The notes: generated by a model from the letters alone, not told the origin. A DNA stretch of 23,937 bases from Deltaproteobacteria bacterium RBG_13_61_14 (GCA_001797815.1 MGQK01000104.1:1-23937); one strand, 5' to 3'; numbered from the stretch's first letter, positions 1 to 8,582 are shown. Made by a program: numbers and translations.

Positions 1-148
1 ATCTCGCGGCTTCATGATATCAGAGCTTCACTTGAAACTTAACGAATTTCAACCCCCGGTTTCATTTTTCCCCGCCGTTCTTTGCGGTCAAAGGATAATG
101 GCCCCACCGGTCATAGGCTCCCCATATCATCTTTTCGATCCGGCCGGC

Positions 149-2578
149 TCACCGCCTTTTCCTGCTTTTCTTTTTCGAGGGCGATGCCCGCTCCATCTCC
201 AGGCTCCGGCCGTTCAGCCGCACCCTTTTCACCCGGGACTGCGGGGGCAGGTCCACTTCGATGACCCGAGCGGGCAGGCGGGCCGTGACCGCCAATTCCC
301 CTCGGAGGAGCGCGGCGCGGAGCTTGACCGCCCGGCCCGGTTCCTCGACCAATTCCCCTCGCGCCCTTCCCCGGGCATCGGGAAAAACCTTGAGCGTGAG
401 CGGGTCCAGCGGTTTCTCCCCGGTGTGCTGCATGACCGGTCCGAGCGGAATCACCGTCCCTTCCCGGTAGAAGAACGGGACCCGCGAGAGCGGGCAGCGG
501 TAGCTGATCCATTGTTTGCCCGGGTAGCGCCGGCCGGTCCAGTGGTCGTGCCAGGCGCCTTCGGGAAAATAGATCCGGCGTTGGTCGTCCTCGGTCAGGA
601 TCGGCGCCACCAGGATGGACCGCCCGAACAGGAACTGGTCTTCGATGTTCCAGGTGGTGGGATCATCCTGGAACTCCAGGCAGAGCGGGGCCATGACCGG
701 AAGGCCGTTGCGGGCCGCATGGGCGGCCTCCGTATAAAGGTAGGGAATCAATCGGTAGCGGAGCTCGAGCATCCGGCGCGCGATGGCCTGCGTCTCCGGC
801 GAAAAGTTCCAGGGCTCCCGGAATTTCGGCGGGCAGCCGTGCAGGCGCATGTGGGAGTTGAAGATCCCGAACTGGACCCAGCGGGTGTAAAGCTTGTCGT
901 CGGGGACGCCGATGAACCCGCCCACGTCGTTGGACCAGAAGGAAAAGCCGCACAGGCCCAGGCTCAAGCCGCCCCTGAGCGAGCAGAGCATGTTCTCGAA
1001 GCTGGAGGAGTTGTCCCCGGACCAGTGCAGCGGGTAGCGCTGCGAGCCGGCATAGGCGGAGCGGGCCCAGATCACCGGCTGCGGGAAGAACTCCGCGGTC
1101 ACCTCGAAGGCGGCTTTGTTATACAAAAGGGGATAAAGGTTGTGCATGGTCCGGCCGTCGCCCCGGGCGAAGGTCATCCGGTCCATCGCCCACTCGCCGA
1201 AATCGGCCTTGATGCAGGCCGCGCCCAGTTGGAAGAGCTTGCGCCAGCGCTCCTGATACCACTCCACGCCCTCGGGCTTGGAGAAATCAATCATGGCCAT
1301 GGGCTTGAAGGTGAAAGCAAAGCCCTGGTCGTTCCCGGCAAAAGCGCCCCGCCGAAGACCGTCCTGGTAGAGCGGCAGCTTTTTCATCACGTAAGGGAAT
1401 TGCCAGAGCGAGACGCGGAAGCCCTGGTCCCGGCACTGGCGGAACATAGCCGCCGGGTCCGGAAACCGGTCCGGCGCAAACTCCCAGTCGCACTCCCAGT
1501 CGGTCTTGAACCAGTTGGTGTCAATGTGGATCACGTCGCTCGGCCATTTTTCCTCCCGCAGGCGCTTGGCCACTCCCAGCACTTCCTCCTGGCTCCCGTA
1601 ACTGATCCGGCTCACCCAGAGCCCGAACGACCACTTCGGCGGCACCGGGCCCCGGCCGGTCAGGTCGGTGTAGAGCCGGAGAATCTTTTTAAACGAAGGT
1701 CCGTAGAAAAAATAGTAATCCAGCAAGCGGCCTTCCACCGCCATGATCATATGGGGAAAGTGGCGGCTGCCCACCCAGAAGTTCATGGGCAGGCTCTCGT
1801 TAACAAAGATCCCGTAGCCCTGGGTGGAGAGGAAAAAGGGAATGGGCTTGTAGGTGCGGCCCATGGTGTTGCCCATGCCTTCCTTGGTCCACAGCCCGAG
1901 GGTCTGACCGCGGCGGTTCAGCGAAGCGAAGCGCTCGCCCAAACCATAGGTCGCCTCGCCCGGATTCAGGGTCCAATTCTCCACCGCGAAACTCATCCCC
2001 GAGCCCTGGTCGGCGACAAAACCCGTGGGCCAGGAATCCTGGGCATTGGGAAACGCGTTCTTCATCCGGCCGCCGGACTCGGTCAGGCGCCGGCCCCGGC
2101 CGTCAAAAATCTCGATCCGAAAATCCCGCTTGAACAGCGTGAGCTTGAGCTTCGGGCTTTTCAGGATGAACCGGTCCGGCGTCTCCTGGAACACGACCGT
2201 GAGCCGGGGGTCGGCCAGGTCGCCGATGACCAGGTCGGTGGCATGTTCCGGCACGGTCTCGCCCTCGACCGCGCGCAGGCGGAAAGCGTCGGCCCGAAGA
2301 AAGTCGAGGCGAAGCGTGATCCTTTGCCAGGGCGAGCCTTGGGTCTGGTATTCCAGAAAAAACTGGATCTTGCGCTGGGTATAGACCTGAAAGCCGCGGG
2401 CGGCAAAGAAAAATGAGTTGCCCTCGCGCCGGGCGGATTCCAGCTCCACGATGCAGTTGGCGGTCTTGTCGAACTGCTTGAAAATATTGGGACCGTCCAG
2501 GTCGCCTTCCGCATCGAGCGGGTGATCGCCCAAACCCACGTAAGAGTTGGGCACCCAGCCTTCGCTGGTCTTTCCCAT
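149..2578 (-). CDS. GH31 alpha-glycosidase (alpha-xylosidase/alpha-glucosidase, YicI-like)
   Basis: An 809-residue protein that would hydrolyse alpha-linked glucosides or xylosides from the non-reducing end. An N-terminal beta-sandwich (about 1-290) precedes a (beta/alpha)8 barrel (about 310-620) and C-terminal beta domains. The nucleophile motif KADFGE places the catalytic Asp at 459, and WSGDNSSSFENM gives the acid/base Asp at 522. HIDTNWF near 351 and RSAYAG near 506 are further GH31 marks. The KxDFGE form resembles E. coli YicI alpha-xylosidase (772 aa), though substrate cannot be fixed from sequence. There is no signal peptide, so it is probably cytoplasmic. The C-terminus ends in a short Lys/Arg-rich tail. 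The ATG is preceded by GGGAGG at good spacing. It is the last gene of a minus-strand run, 37 bp after the YfhO-like gene. Confidence 0.93.
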   Translation of the reverse strand: MGKTSEGWVPNSYVGLGDHPLDAEGDLDGPNIFKQFDKTANCIVELESARREGNSFFFAARGFQVYTQRKIQFFLEYQTQGSPWQRITLRLDFLRADAFRLRAVEGETVPEHATDLVIGDLADPRLTVVFQETPDRFILKSPKLKLTLFKRDFRIEIFDGRGRRLTESGGRMKNAFPNAQDSWPTGFVADQGSGMSFAVENWTLNPGEATYGLGERFASLNRRGQTLGLWTKEGMGNTMGRTYKPIPFFLSTQGYGIFVNESLPMNFWVGSRHFPHMIMAVEGRLLDYYFFYGPSFKKILRLYTDLTGRGPVPPKWSFGLWVSRISYGSQEEVLGVAKRLREEKWPSDVIHIDTNWFKTDWECDWEFAPDRFPDPAAMFRQCRDQGFRVSLWQFPYVMKKLPLYQDGLRRGAFAGNDQGFAFTFKPMAMIDFSKPEGVEWYQERWRKLFQLGAACIKADFGEWAMDRMTFARGDGRTMHNLYPLLYNKAAFEVTAEFFPQPVIWARSAYAGSQRYPLHWSGDNSSSFENMLCSLRGGLSLGLCGFSFWSNDVGGFIGVPDDKLYTRWVQFGIFNSHMRLHGCPPKFREPWNFSPETQAIARRMLELRYRLIPYLYTEAAHAARNGLPVMAPLCLEFQDDPTTWNIEDQFLFGRSILVAPILTEDDQRRIYFPEGAWHDHWTGRRYPGKQWISYRCPLSRVPFFYREGTVIPLGPVMQHTGEKPLDPLTLKVFPDARGRARGELVEEPGRAVKLRAALLRGELAVTARLPARVIEVDLPPQSRVKRVRLNGRSLEMERASPSKKKSRKRR

Positions 2579-2615
2579 GTTTCTTTCGCCTCCCGATTCC
2601 AGCGAAATGTTAGCT

Positions 2616-4805
2616 TTATTGGCGAGGCTTTGTCAAAGAAAATTTCCAGAAACCGAGCGAGAGCAGGAGAGTGAAAAGCGAAGCCAGGCTCGACCACAGC
2701 CCGATCCGAAAACTCCCGGGCACGAAGCGCAAAATAATGGCGCCGCCCCGGCCCGCGGTCAGGCGCCGGAAACCCAACTGATCGGGTTCGATCTTGATTT
2801 CCCGGCCGGACCTCCTCGCTTCCCAACCCGGATACCAGGACTCGGCCAGACGCACGGTCAGCTCGGAGCCCAGGACCCGGATTCCCCAGCGCCGCCAGAG
2901 GGAAGCGGGATCGAGCTCGACCCGGTCCGGGGCCGGGTGGCGGACGGTCATCTCGACCGGCTGGCCCCAGACCTCGGCCGTGGCCCGGGGCCGGGCGTTT
3001 TCATTTTTGTATAGATAGAGATCGGGATAGACCACGACCGGCGTCAGCTTCAAGGCCCCCTGGCTTCCGCTCCAGGGAGAACGCGAGACGATCCAGGTCA
3101 CGTTCATCTCGTTGAGAAAATCGAGGCGGTTGCGCGCCAGGTTTTGCGGGTCGCGCAGCGACCTCGGGTCGGCTCGGACCGGCCGGCTTTTGACCCGGTG
3201 CAGCCAGGACGGATAAAGCAGAGCCAGGCGCCGGGCCGCCCGTGCCGGGACGGTGCGGGTGAAGGCGTCAATGGTATCGGCCTGGAGGCGAAGGCCCAGG
3301 TGAAAAGGCAGCCCGGAATCCGAAGAGTCGTGAATGGCCGGGACCTGATAGCGCTCATTGCCTGCCGTGTCTCCCAGGAAAGAGAGGAGGCGGGGATCGA
3401 GTTCGAAGGCCGTGGGGTCGGTCCGGGGCAGGTGGGTGAGCGCGAGCCCGTAAAGGTCCAGGACCACCAGCGCGATCGCCAGCGCGCTCTTGCCTCGAAA
3501 GGAGAGCCGGGTCAAAACCGATTGGCCGGGCAGCGCGATCACGCCGACGGCGACCAGGATCATGGAAAAAATCAGTCGCACATCCATTCCCCGGCGAAAC
3601 CAGTAAAGGGAGACTGCCGTCGCCGCGCCGAAAACTACCAGGTAGCAAGCCCCGGCCCGGCCGGCCGGCAAGGGCGCGGACGGCGCGGCGGCGTCCCTGC
3701 CCTGGGCCCACTGGTCCAAGGCGAAAGTCGCCCCGAGCAGGAAAAAGATCTCGAGCACGGGCCAAAATTCAAGCGGCTCGGCCAGCATCCTGAGCCCGGG
3801 GAGGTTGGAATTCGCCAGGTTAAAAGGGGGCGCGTAGAGCAGGATGAGATAGATCGCCGCGGCCGGAAAGATGAACATGCGCCGGCGGACGTAGCTGAAG
3901 CGCCGGAGGCCATCGGCAGCCGGCAGGATGAGAAAGGCGCCGAGGAACCACGGGTCCAGGCCGGAGTTGGGGAAGGCGTAGGAAGCAGGGACAGGAATTG
4001 GGAACAGGGCCAGGAGCGGCACGGCGGCCAGAAGGCCGGGAAGATGCATCCGGGAAAACGTCTCGCCGGCCCAGAGAGAATGGCGGCTGAGCTCCAGGGC
4101 CGGGAGCAGTTGGGAAAAAGCCATCAAGGCCCCGATCCCGGCCGAGGCCGCGAGCGCGAGCAGGGGGGAGCGGCCCAGGGGTTTTTCTCGCTGGCGCAGG
4201 ATCAGCTCAAAGCCGAGGCCGAGGACCGCGTAAAGCAAGAGCTCCAGGTCGCCACCCAAGACCATGGCCGCGAGCGAGACCGCGGCCAGGGTGAAGGACC
4301 AGGCGCGGGGCCGTTTGAGCAGGGCGAAAGCCGCGGCATACCAGCACGGCAGCCAGGCGCCGGTGTGGAGCGAGGGCGGGGAGTTGATGTGGCCGAACAG
4401 GAACCCGGAGAAGGCATACGCTGCCGCGCCGATCAAAGCGGCCGGAGCCGACCGCCCTGCCACTCTTAAGAGCGCGAAAGCGGAGATCGCGGCCAGGGCG
4501 AGGTGAAAAAAGATATCGAAGCTTGCGGCTTGGCTGTAAAGGGCAAAGCGGATTTGGAGCAGGACCCCGGGCAGGTAGAGCGAGCCGGTCTGGGCGACGG
4601 CGAGGAAAGGCATGCCGCAGAGGTCGTGCGGGTCCCAGAGCGGGAAGTGGCCGGAGAGGTAGCAGCGCCGGATAAAGGCGGCAAAGGGAATCCACAGGTT
4701 GCCGATGTCCAGGACTTCCGGTTGGTCCACCACACTCAGGCCGAAAAGTGAGGGTAAGAAGGCAAGCAGGCCGGCCAAGGCCAACAAGGCCGCGACCCAG
4801 GGCAA
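2616..4805 (-). CDS. YfhO-family polytopic membrane protein
   Basis: A 729-residue integral membrane protein with about a dozen hydrophobic segments, beginning at residue 1. The N-terminal part has the family pattern 'P.WDPHDLCGMPFLAVAQTG' near 57-75. After the last internal membrane block, a soluble region ends in ESWYPGWEARRSGREIKI, the typical YfhO extracytoplasmic tail, followed by RFVPGSFRIG and a final membrane helix. Members of this family are GT-C-like membrane proteins involved in modifying cell-wall polymers with sugars in Firmicutes; the role elsewhere is unknown. The start is uncertain: TTG at 4805 is used here, but the frame stays open to just inside the preceding gene and offers CTG (4847) or ATT (4823). 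It lies between the dehydrogenase and the GH31 gene in the same operon. Confidence 0.82.
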   Translation of the reverse strand: MPWVAALLALAGLLAFLPSLFGLSVVDQPEVLDIGNLWIPFAAFIRRCYLSGHFPLWDPHDLCGMPFLAVAQTGSLYLPGVLLQIRFALYSQAASFDIFFHLALAAISAFALLRVAGRSAPAALIGAAAYAFSGFLFGHINSPPSLHTGAWLPCWYAAAFALLKRPRAWSFTLAAVSLAAMVLGGDLELLLYAVLGLGFELILRQREKPLGRSPLLALAASAGIGALMAFSQLLPALELSRHSLWAGETFSRMHLPGLLAAVPLLALFPIPVPASYAFPNSGLDPWFLGAFLILPAADGLRRFSYVRRRMFIFPAAAIYLILLYAPPFNLANSNLPGLRMLAEPLEFWPVLEIFFLLGATFALDQWAQGRDAAAPSAPLPAGRAGACYLVVFGAATAVSLYWFRRGMDVRLIFSMILVAVGVIALPGQSVLTRLSFRGKSALAIALVVLDLYGLALTHLPRTDPTAFELDPRLLSFLGDTAGNERYQVPAIHDSSDSGLPFHLGLRLQADTIDAFTRTVPARAARRLALLYPSWLHRVKSRPVRADPRSLRDPQNLARNRLDFLNEMNVTWIVSRSPWSGSQGALKLTPVVVYPDLYLYKNENARPRATAEVWGQPVEMTVRHPAPDRVELDPASLWRRWGIRVLGSELTVRLAESWYPGWEARRSGREIKIEPDQLGFRRLTAGRGGAIILRFVPGSFRIGLWSSLASLFTLLLSLGFWKFSLTKPRQ

Positions 4806-4848
4806 GTGGGAAAAAAATCGAATGGGGCCTGTGGTCTTCTCTTCCAGC

Positions 4849-5877
4849 TTAATCCCCGAACGGCTGGATGACCACTTTCATCGAGTCCCCGGCCGCGGCC
4901 ACCAGTTGGAAGCCTTGGCCGGTCTCTTCCAGGGGCAGGCGGTGGGTGATCATCTCCGCGATCGGAAATTTCCCGGCCCGGATCAACTCGATCGCAATCC
5001 GGATCTCGGCCGGGTTGCAGGCATAGCTGGGAAGCAGGGTTACCCCGTTGCGCCAGAAGGCGTTGATCGGCACCGGCAGGTCAACCCCCGGCTCGGTGGT
5101 CGCAAAACACAGCACCGTGCCCCCGCGGTCCACCGACTCAAGCGCCTGCTCAAAAGCGGGAAATGCGCCGGTGCACACGATCACCAGGTCCGCCGGCCGG
5201 CCTTGGTTGATCTCCTTGACCCGCGCCGGGATATCGTCCCTGGCCGAGACCGCGGCGGTAGCGCCGAAGCGCCGGGCGAGCTCCAGGCGAAACTCGTTCA
5301 CGTCGGTGGCGACGATGCGGGTGATGCCCGAGACTTTAGCGAGGACGAGGTGGAGCAGCCCGGACAGGCCGGCGCCGAGGATGAGCAAGGTCTGGCCCTG
5401 GCGCACCCCGGCCTTGCGCTGGCCCCGGACCACGCAGGCCAACGGCTCGATGAACACGCCCGCTTCGTAGCTCATCCCTGCGGGCAGGAGGAAGGTGCCC
5501 CGGTCCACGTTGATCCGGGGGATGCGGATGAACTCGGCAAACCCGCCGGGGTCGTAGTTGGTGGTGTGCAGGGTTTCACAGACGGTATGGTTATCGTTCA
5601 GGCAATAATGGCAGGTATTGCAAGGCACGTGGTGGGAGACAAAGACCCGGTCGCCGACCCGGTAACCCTTGACCCCTTCGCCGAGCTCCACGATCTCGCC
5701 GGCGATCTCGTGGCCCAGCACCCGGGGCGCTTGCTTGATCCGGTACCACTCGAGCACGTCGGAACCGCAAATGCCGCTCGCCCGCACCTTGACCAAAAGC
5801 TCGCCCGGGCCGATCCTGGGGGTAGGGATCTCTTGCAACCGGACGTCCCGGTTGCTGTAATACATGGCCACACGCAT
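4849..5877 (-). CDS. zinc-dependent medium-chain alcohol dehydrogenase (sorbitol/threonine dehydrogenase-like)
   Basis: A 342-residue NAD(P)-dependent dehydrogenase of the MDR superfamily that would oxidise a secondary alcohol, probably a sugar or polyol. Catalytic zinc ligands are visible: Cys37 in GICGSD, His56-Glu57 in GHE and Glu144 in FIEPLAC. The four structural zinc cysteines are at 86, 89, 92 and 100. The nucleotide-binding GAGLSG lies at 168-173, and Asp192 at the end of the second strand suggests NAD preference. I chose ATG 5877 (MRVAMYY) because family members start there. A TTG at 5901 would add eight residues and lie 8 bp from the aldolase stop. The gene follows the LsrF-like aldolase, so the two may act on one intermediate. 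The exact substrate is not determinable. Confidence 0.9.
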   Translation of the reverse strand: MRVAMYYSNRDVRLQEIPTPRIGPGELLVKVRASGICGSDVLEWYRIKQAPRVLGHEIAGEIVELGEGVKGYRVGDRVFVSHHVPCNTCHYCLNDNHTVCETLHTTNYDPGGFAEFIRIPRINVDRGTFLLPAGMSYEAGVFIEPLACVVRGQRKAGVRQGQTLLILGAGLSGLLHLVLAKVSGITRIVATDVNEFRLELARRFGATAAVSARDDIPARVKEINQGRPADLVIVCTGAFPAFEQALESVDRGGTVLCFATTEPGVDLPVPINAFWRNGVTLLPSYACNPAEIRIAIELIRAGKFPIAEMITHRLPLEETGQGFQLVAAAGDSMKVVIQPFGD

Positions 5878-5909
5878 GGCAGCGGTCCCGGCTGAATCCA
5901 ACCCGCGGG

Positions 5910-6884
5910 TTAGCGCCTCTTCTTGTCCTTTTTATGCTCTTTATGCTGTTTATGTTTCCCGCTTCCCTCGCCCCACTCGTCCTCTTTCCCCTTCTCCTCC
6001 GCCGGCCGCTCGTAGTAGCCCTGCCCCACCTTGATCTCTTTCGGGCTTTTGCCTCCGCCCAGCGCGATCCGCTTTTTCTCGGCGATTTTCGCTTTTTGGC
6101 TGCCCTCTTCCTTGAGCTCGAGGAAGATTTCGTAGGCCTCCTTGGGCGTCTTATTCTCGTGCAATAAAGCGCGCACCGCCCGGATCATGGCCACCGGGTC
6201 TTCCGACTGGAAGATGTTGCGGCCCATGTCCACCCCGACCGCGCCGTCCGAGATCGCCTGGTAGGCCATCTCCAGCGCCTCCGGCTCCGGCAACTTTTTG
6301 CCGCCCGCGATCACGATCGGCACCGGGCAGCCCTGGACCACCTTGGGGAAGCCGTCGCAGTAATAGGTCTTGACCATCCGCGCGCCCAGCTCCGCGGCGA
6401 TCCGCGAGGCCAGGCCCAGGTAGCGGGCGTCCCGGGCCATGTCCTTGCCCACCGCGGTCACCGCCAGCGTGGGGATGCCGTATTCCTCGGCCTCGTTGAT
6501 CAGGTTGGAAAGCCCGAGCAGGGTCTCCTTCTCGTGCTCCGCGCCCACGAAGATGGAGAGGGACACCGCGGCCGCGTTGAGCCGGATCGCCTCCCGGATG
6601 GTGGTGGTGATGCCCTCGTTGTCCAGGTCGCGCAAGATGCTGGTCCCGCCCGAGACCCGGAGCACGATCGGCGTCGAAGTCGTGCCGGTGACCGAGGTGC
6701 GCAGAATCCCCCGGGTCAGCATCAGCGCGTCCGCATACGGCGCCAGCGGACCGATGGTTTCCGCCGGCACCTCCAGGCCGCTGGTCGGGCCCAAAAAGTA
6801 GCCGTGGTCCACCGCCAGCATCAGCGAGCGGCCGGTCTCCGGCCGGATGATCCGCGCCAAACGGTTTTGCATGCCCCATTCCAT
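5910..6884 (-). CDS. LsrF/DeoC-type class I aldolase (autoinducer-2 thiolase-like)
   Basis: A 324-residue TIM-barrel Schiff-base aldolase. Residues 1-260 read closely like LsrF of enteric bacteria: VDHGYFLGPTSGLE at 25-38, the Schiff-base lysine Lys172 in VKTYY, VIAGGKKLPEPEALEM at 191-206, and GVDMGRNIFQ at 217-226. LsrF transfers an acetyl group from the phosphorylated autoinducer-2 derivative to CoA. No lsr transporter, kinase or regulator is present here, so another ketose-phosphate substrate is equally likely. Residues 263-324 are an extra hydrophilic tail ending in a Lys/His-rich stretch that LsrF lacks. ATG at 6884 has AGGGGG upstream. It is the first gene of the minus-strand run aldolase, dehydrogenase, YfhO-like, GH31. 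Confidence 0.85.
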   Translation of the reverse strand: MEWGMQNRLARIIRPETGRSLMLAVDHGYFLGPTSGLEVPAETIGPLAPYADALMLTRGILRTSVTGTTSTPIVLRVSGGTSILRDLDNEGITTTIREAIRLNAAAVSLSIFVGAEHEKETLLGLSNLINEAEEYGIPTLAVTAVGKDMARDARYLGLASRIAAELGARMVKTYYCDGFPKVVQGCPVPIVIAGGKKLPEPEALEMAYQAISDGAVGVDMGRNIFQSEDPVAMIRAVRALLHENKTPKEAYEIFLELKEEGSQKAKIAEKKRIALGGGKSPKEIKVGQGYYERPAEEKGKEDEWGEGSGKHKQHKEHKKDKKRR

Positions 6885-7001
6885 GATCTCAAACCCCCTT
6901 TGCGAAGAAAATCAGTCGGTCGGTTAAAAATAGAAACTGCCTTTTCGTCTCATGAAAGTAACCGCGCCTGGCCAAATCGAAAAAATCTCAGGGATGGCTT
7001 T

Positions 7002-7030
7002 AGGTTATGGAATCAGGCCGTAATTGTCAA
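7002..7030 (-). promoter_or_regulatory. candidate sigma70 promoter for the aldolase operon
   Basis: On the minus strand a perfect TTGACA (7025-7030) is followed after 17 bp by TAACCT (7002-7007). The -35 box is strong but the -10 box is weak. Transcription from here would give a leader of roughly 110 nt before the aldolase ATG. Confidence 0.3.
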
Positions 7031-7136
7031 GCATGGGGTCCCTGCCTAAATCTCCGGCTAAGAATTTATCACCTTGATTTTTAGGCAATTGCCCTTTTCG
7101 TCAGGGTGCGTTAGGCAAAGCCGTGGCTGTGGCCTG

Positions 7137-7164
7137 GTAGGGGCACGGCATGCCGTGCCCCTAC
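7137..7164. repeat. 28-bp perfect palindrome (interspersed repeat)
   Basis: A fully self-complementary 28-bp sequence opening with GTAGGGGCACGGCA and closing with its exact complement. A decayed relative starts at 23905. Similar GTAGGGGC...GCCCCTAC palindromes are a familiar kind of bacterial interspersed repeat. Confidence 0.85.
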
Positions 7165-7239
7165 TTCTTAGCCGGAGATTGAGGACCTCTTGCCCTCCCT
7201 CAGTTTGTGACCGCGCCGCGTATTTTCGGTCTTCGTAGA

Positions 7240-7290
7240 GGCGCAATTGATTGCGCCCACCTCCCGGCAAGGGCGCGATAAATCGCGCCC
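7240..7290. repeat. two adjacent GC-rich hairpins of the same palindrome type
   Basis: 7240-7257 reads GGCGCAAT, TG, ATTGCGCC (8-bp stem). 7271-7290 reads GGGCGCGAT, AA, ATCGCGCCC (9-bp stem) and is followed by CTAC, the same edge as the palindrome at 7137-7164. Confidence 0.75.
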
Positions 7291-7376
7291 CTACCCCCGG
7301 TTTCCGGAAAAATGAGGGAGGGCAAGTGGGGTCCCTGCCACCCGCCCGCCTTCCCCCACCCAATCCTCACCGCGGC

Positions 7377-7405
7377 TTGACTTTTCCTCCAGAACCCTCT
7401 AAAAC
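7377..7405 (+). promoter_or_regulatory. sigma70-like promoter of the thiolase-like gene
   Basis: TTGACT (7377-7382), a 17-bp spacer, then TAAAAC (7400-7405). Predicted transcription start is near 7412, giving a leader of about 22 nt to ATG 7434. It lies just outside the repeat block. Confidence 0.5.
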
Positions 7406-7433
7406 TGGGCCAAAACCTGGTCGGGGGTCCTCG

Positions 7434-8582
7434 ATGTCGGAACGGGTCGCCATTGTCGGCGTCAAGCAGTCGCGCTACCAAGCGGAAAAAAAATCCCAGC
7501 ACCTGACCGAGCTGGTCTATGAAGTAGTGAATGGACTGTTCGCCGGCCTCGGCATCACCCCGGCCGGGGTGGACACCATCGCCTCCTGCTCCCAGGACTT
7601 CATTGACGGCCGCACCATCTCCAACCGCACCATCCCCGAGGTCGAGGGCGCTTATCTCAAGAGCGAGGCCAAGGTGGCCGGCGACGGCAGCATGGCCGTC
7701 TTCTTCGGGATGATGCGCATCCTCTCCGGCAAATACCAGACCTGTCTGGTGCTGGCCCACGCCAAGATGAGCGAGGGCGCGCAGAACGTGATCGCCAACG
7801 CCCAGTTCGATCCTTTTTACCAGCAAGCACTGGGCCTGGACGAGCTTAACGCCGGCGCGCTCCAGGCCCGCCGCTATTTGCACCGCTACAAACTCGCCGA
7901 ATCGCTCCTGGCCGAAGCCGCGGCCAAGGCGCTCTCCATCGCCGCTCAAAACCCGCTCGCCTTCCGGGGCCGCGAGACTACTCCGGCCGAAGTGCTGGCC
8001 TCGCCCATGCTCGCCAGCCCGATCCGCGAGCTGATGGCATTCGCGCCGGCCGATGGCTGCGCCGCGCTGCTCCTGGCGAATGAATCGGTCGCTGCCCAAT
8101 TTACGGATAAGCCGGTCTGGATCGCCGGCGCCGGCCAGGCGGTGGACGCCTATTATCTCGGCGACCGCGATCTTTCCGAAGTGAAAGCGCTGCAAAGCGC
8201 GGCCAGGAAGGCCTACAAGATGGCCGGAATCAAGGACCCCAGGCAGGAACTCGACCTGGTGGAGCTGACCGACTTTTATTCCTACCAGGAGCTGATGTGG
8301 ATGGAGGGATTAAACCTGTGCAAGCGGGGCAAGGCCGGGGAGATGCTGCTAGCCGGCCGGACCGCGATGGACGGCGAGCTGCCGGTTAACCCCTCCGGCG
8401 GCGTGCTCGGCGGAAATCCGCTCTGCGTGGCCGGCCTGGCCCGCGTCATCGAGTGCTTCCTCCAAATCCGGGGCGAGGCCGGCGAGCATCAACTCCCGAA
8501 ACCGGTCAAGACCGCCGCGGCCCAAGGCTGCTACGGCCCGGCCGGCCAAAGCCAGTGCGTGATCGTATTAAAAAGTGATTGA
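7434..8582 (+). CDS. thiolase-fold (SCP-x/archaeal-type) protein with altered active site
   Basis: A 382-residue protein of the thiolase superfamily, SCP-x/archaeal branch, which normally makes or cleaves 3-oxoacyl-CoA. The fold is recognisable from ELTDFYSYQELMWMEGL (277-293) and NPSGGVLGGNP (319-329). The position that holds the nucleophilic Cys in ACASGS of active enzymes reads VAGDGS, making it Ala82. The GHP histidine is replaced by Asn328 in GGNP. A Cys-Tyr-Gly (366-368) sits where the C-terminal glycine-rich motif is expected. Retro-aldolases of the Ltp2 type use this fold without the cysteine but need a DUF35 partner, and none is adjacent. ATG 7434 is chosen because the family begins with SERVAIVGV; GGGGG lies just upstream. 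The gene appears to stand alone. Confidence 0.82.
   Translation: MSERVAIVGVKQSRYQAEKKSQHLTELVYEVVNGLFAGLGITPAGVDTIASCSQDFIDGRTISNRTIPEVEGAYLKSEAKVAGDGSMAVFFGMMRILSGKYQTCLVLAHAKMSEGAQNVIANAQFDPFYQQALGLDELNAGALQARRYLHRYKLAESLLAEAAAKALSIAAQNPLAFRGRETTPAEVLASPMLASPIRELMAFAPADGCAALLLANESVAAQFTDKPVWIAGAGQAVDAYYLGDRDLSEVKALQSAARKAYKMAGIKDPRQELDLVELTDFYSYQELMWMEGLNLCKRGKAGEMLLAGRTAMDGELPVNPSGGVLGGNPLCVAGLARVIECFLQIRGEAGEHQLPKPVKTAAAQGCYGPAGQSQCVIVLKSD

Larger units (their letters stand above)
7035..7339. repeat. nested direct and inverted repeat block
   Basis: The outer boundary is a direct repeat, GGGGTCCCTGCC, at 7035-7046 and 7328-7339. Inside are two inverted pairs: AATCTCCGGCTAAGAA (7049-7064) with its complement at 7165-7180, and TTGCCCTCCCTCA (7190-7202) with its complement at 7313-7325. 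Between the arms sit three hairpins: 7137-7164, 7240-7257 and 7271-7290. The arrangement could fold into adjacent cruciforms, or represents several repeat copies inserted into one another. Confidence 0.8.
6885..7433. other. divergent intergenic region between aldolase and thiolase-like genes
   Basis: This 549-bp stretch has no gene I can support. It holds candidate promoters for both flanking genes and, between 7035 and 7339, a set of direct and inverted repeats listed separately. Open frames through it are short, repeat-derived and without recognisable domains. Confidence 0.7.

Noticed and set aside
14-2416. 800-codon plus-strand open frame opposite the GH31 gene
   Set aside because: Antisense shadow of a GC-rich gene; Pro/Arg/Gly-rich translation without domains, while the minus strand has complete GH31 motifs.
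3144-4469. 441-codon plus-strand frame opposite the YfhO-like gene
   Set aside because: Low-complexity Gln/Gly/Arg translation; the membrane protein on the other strand explains the region.
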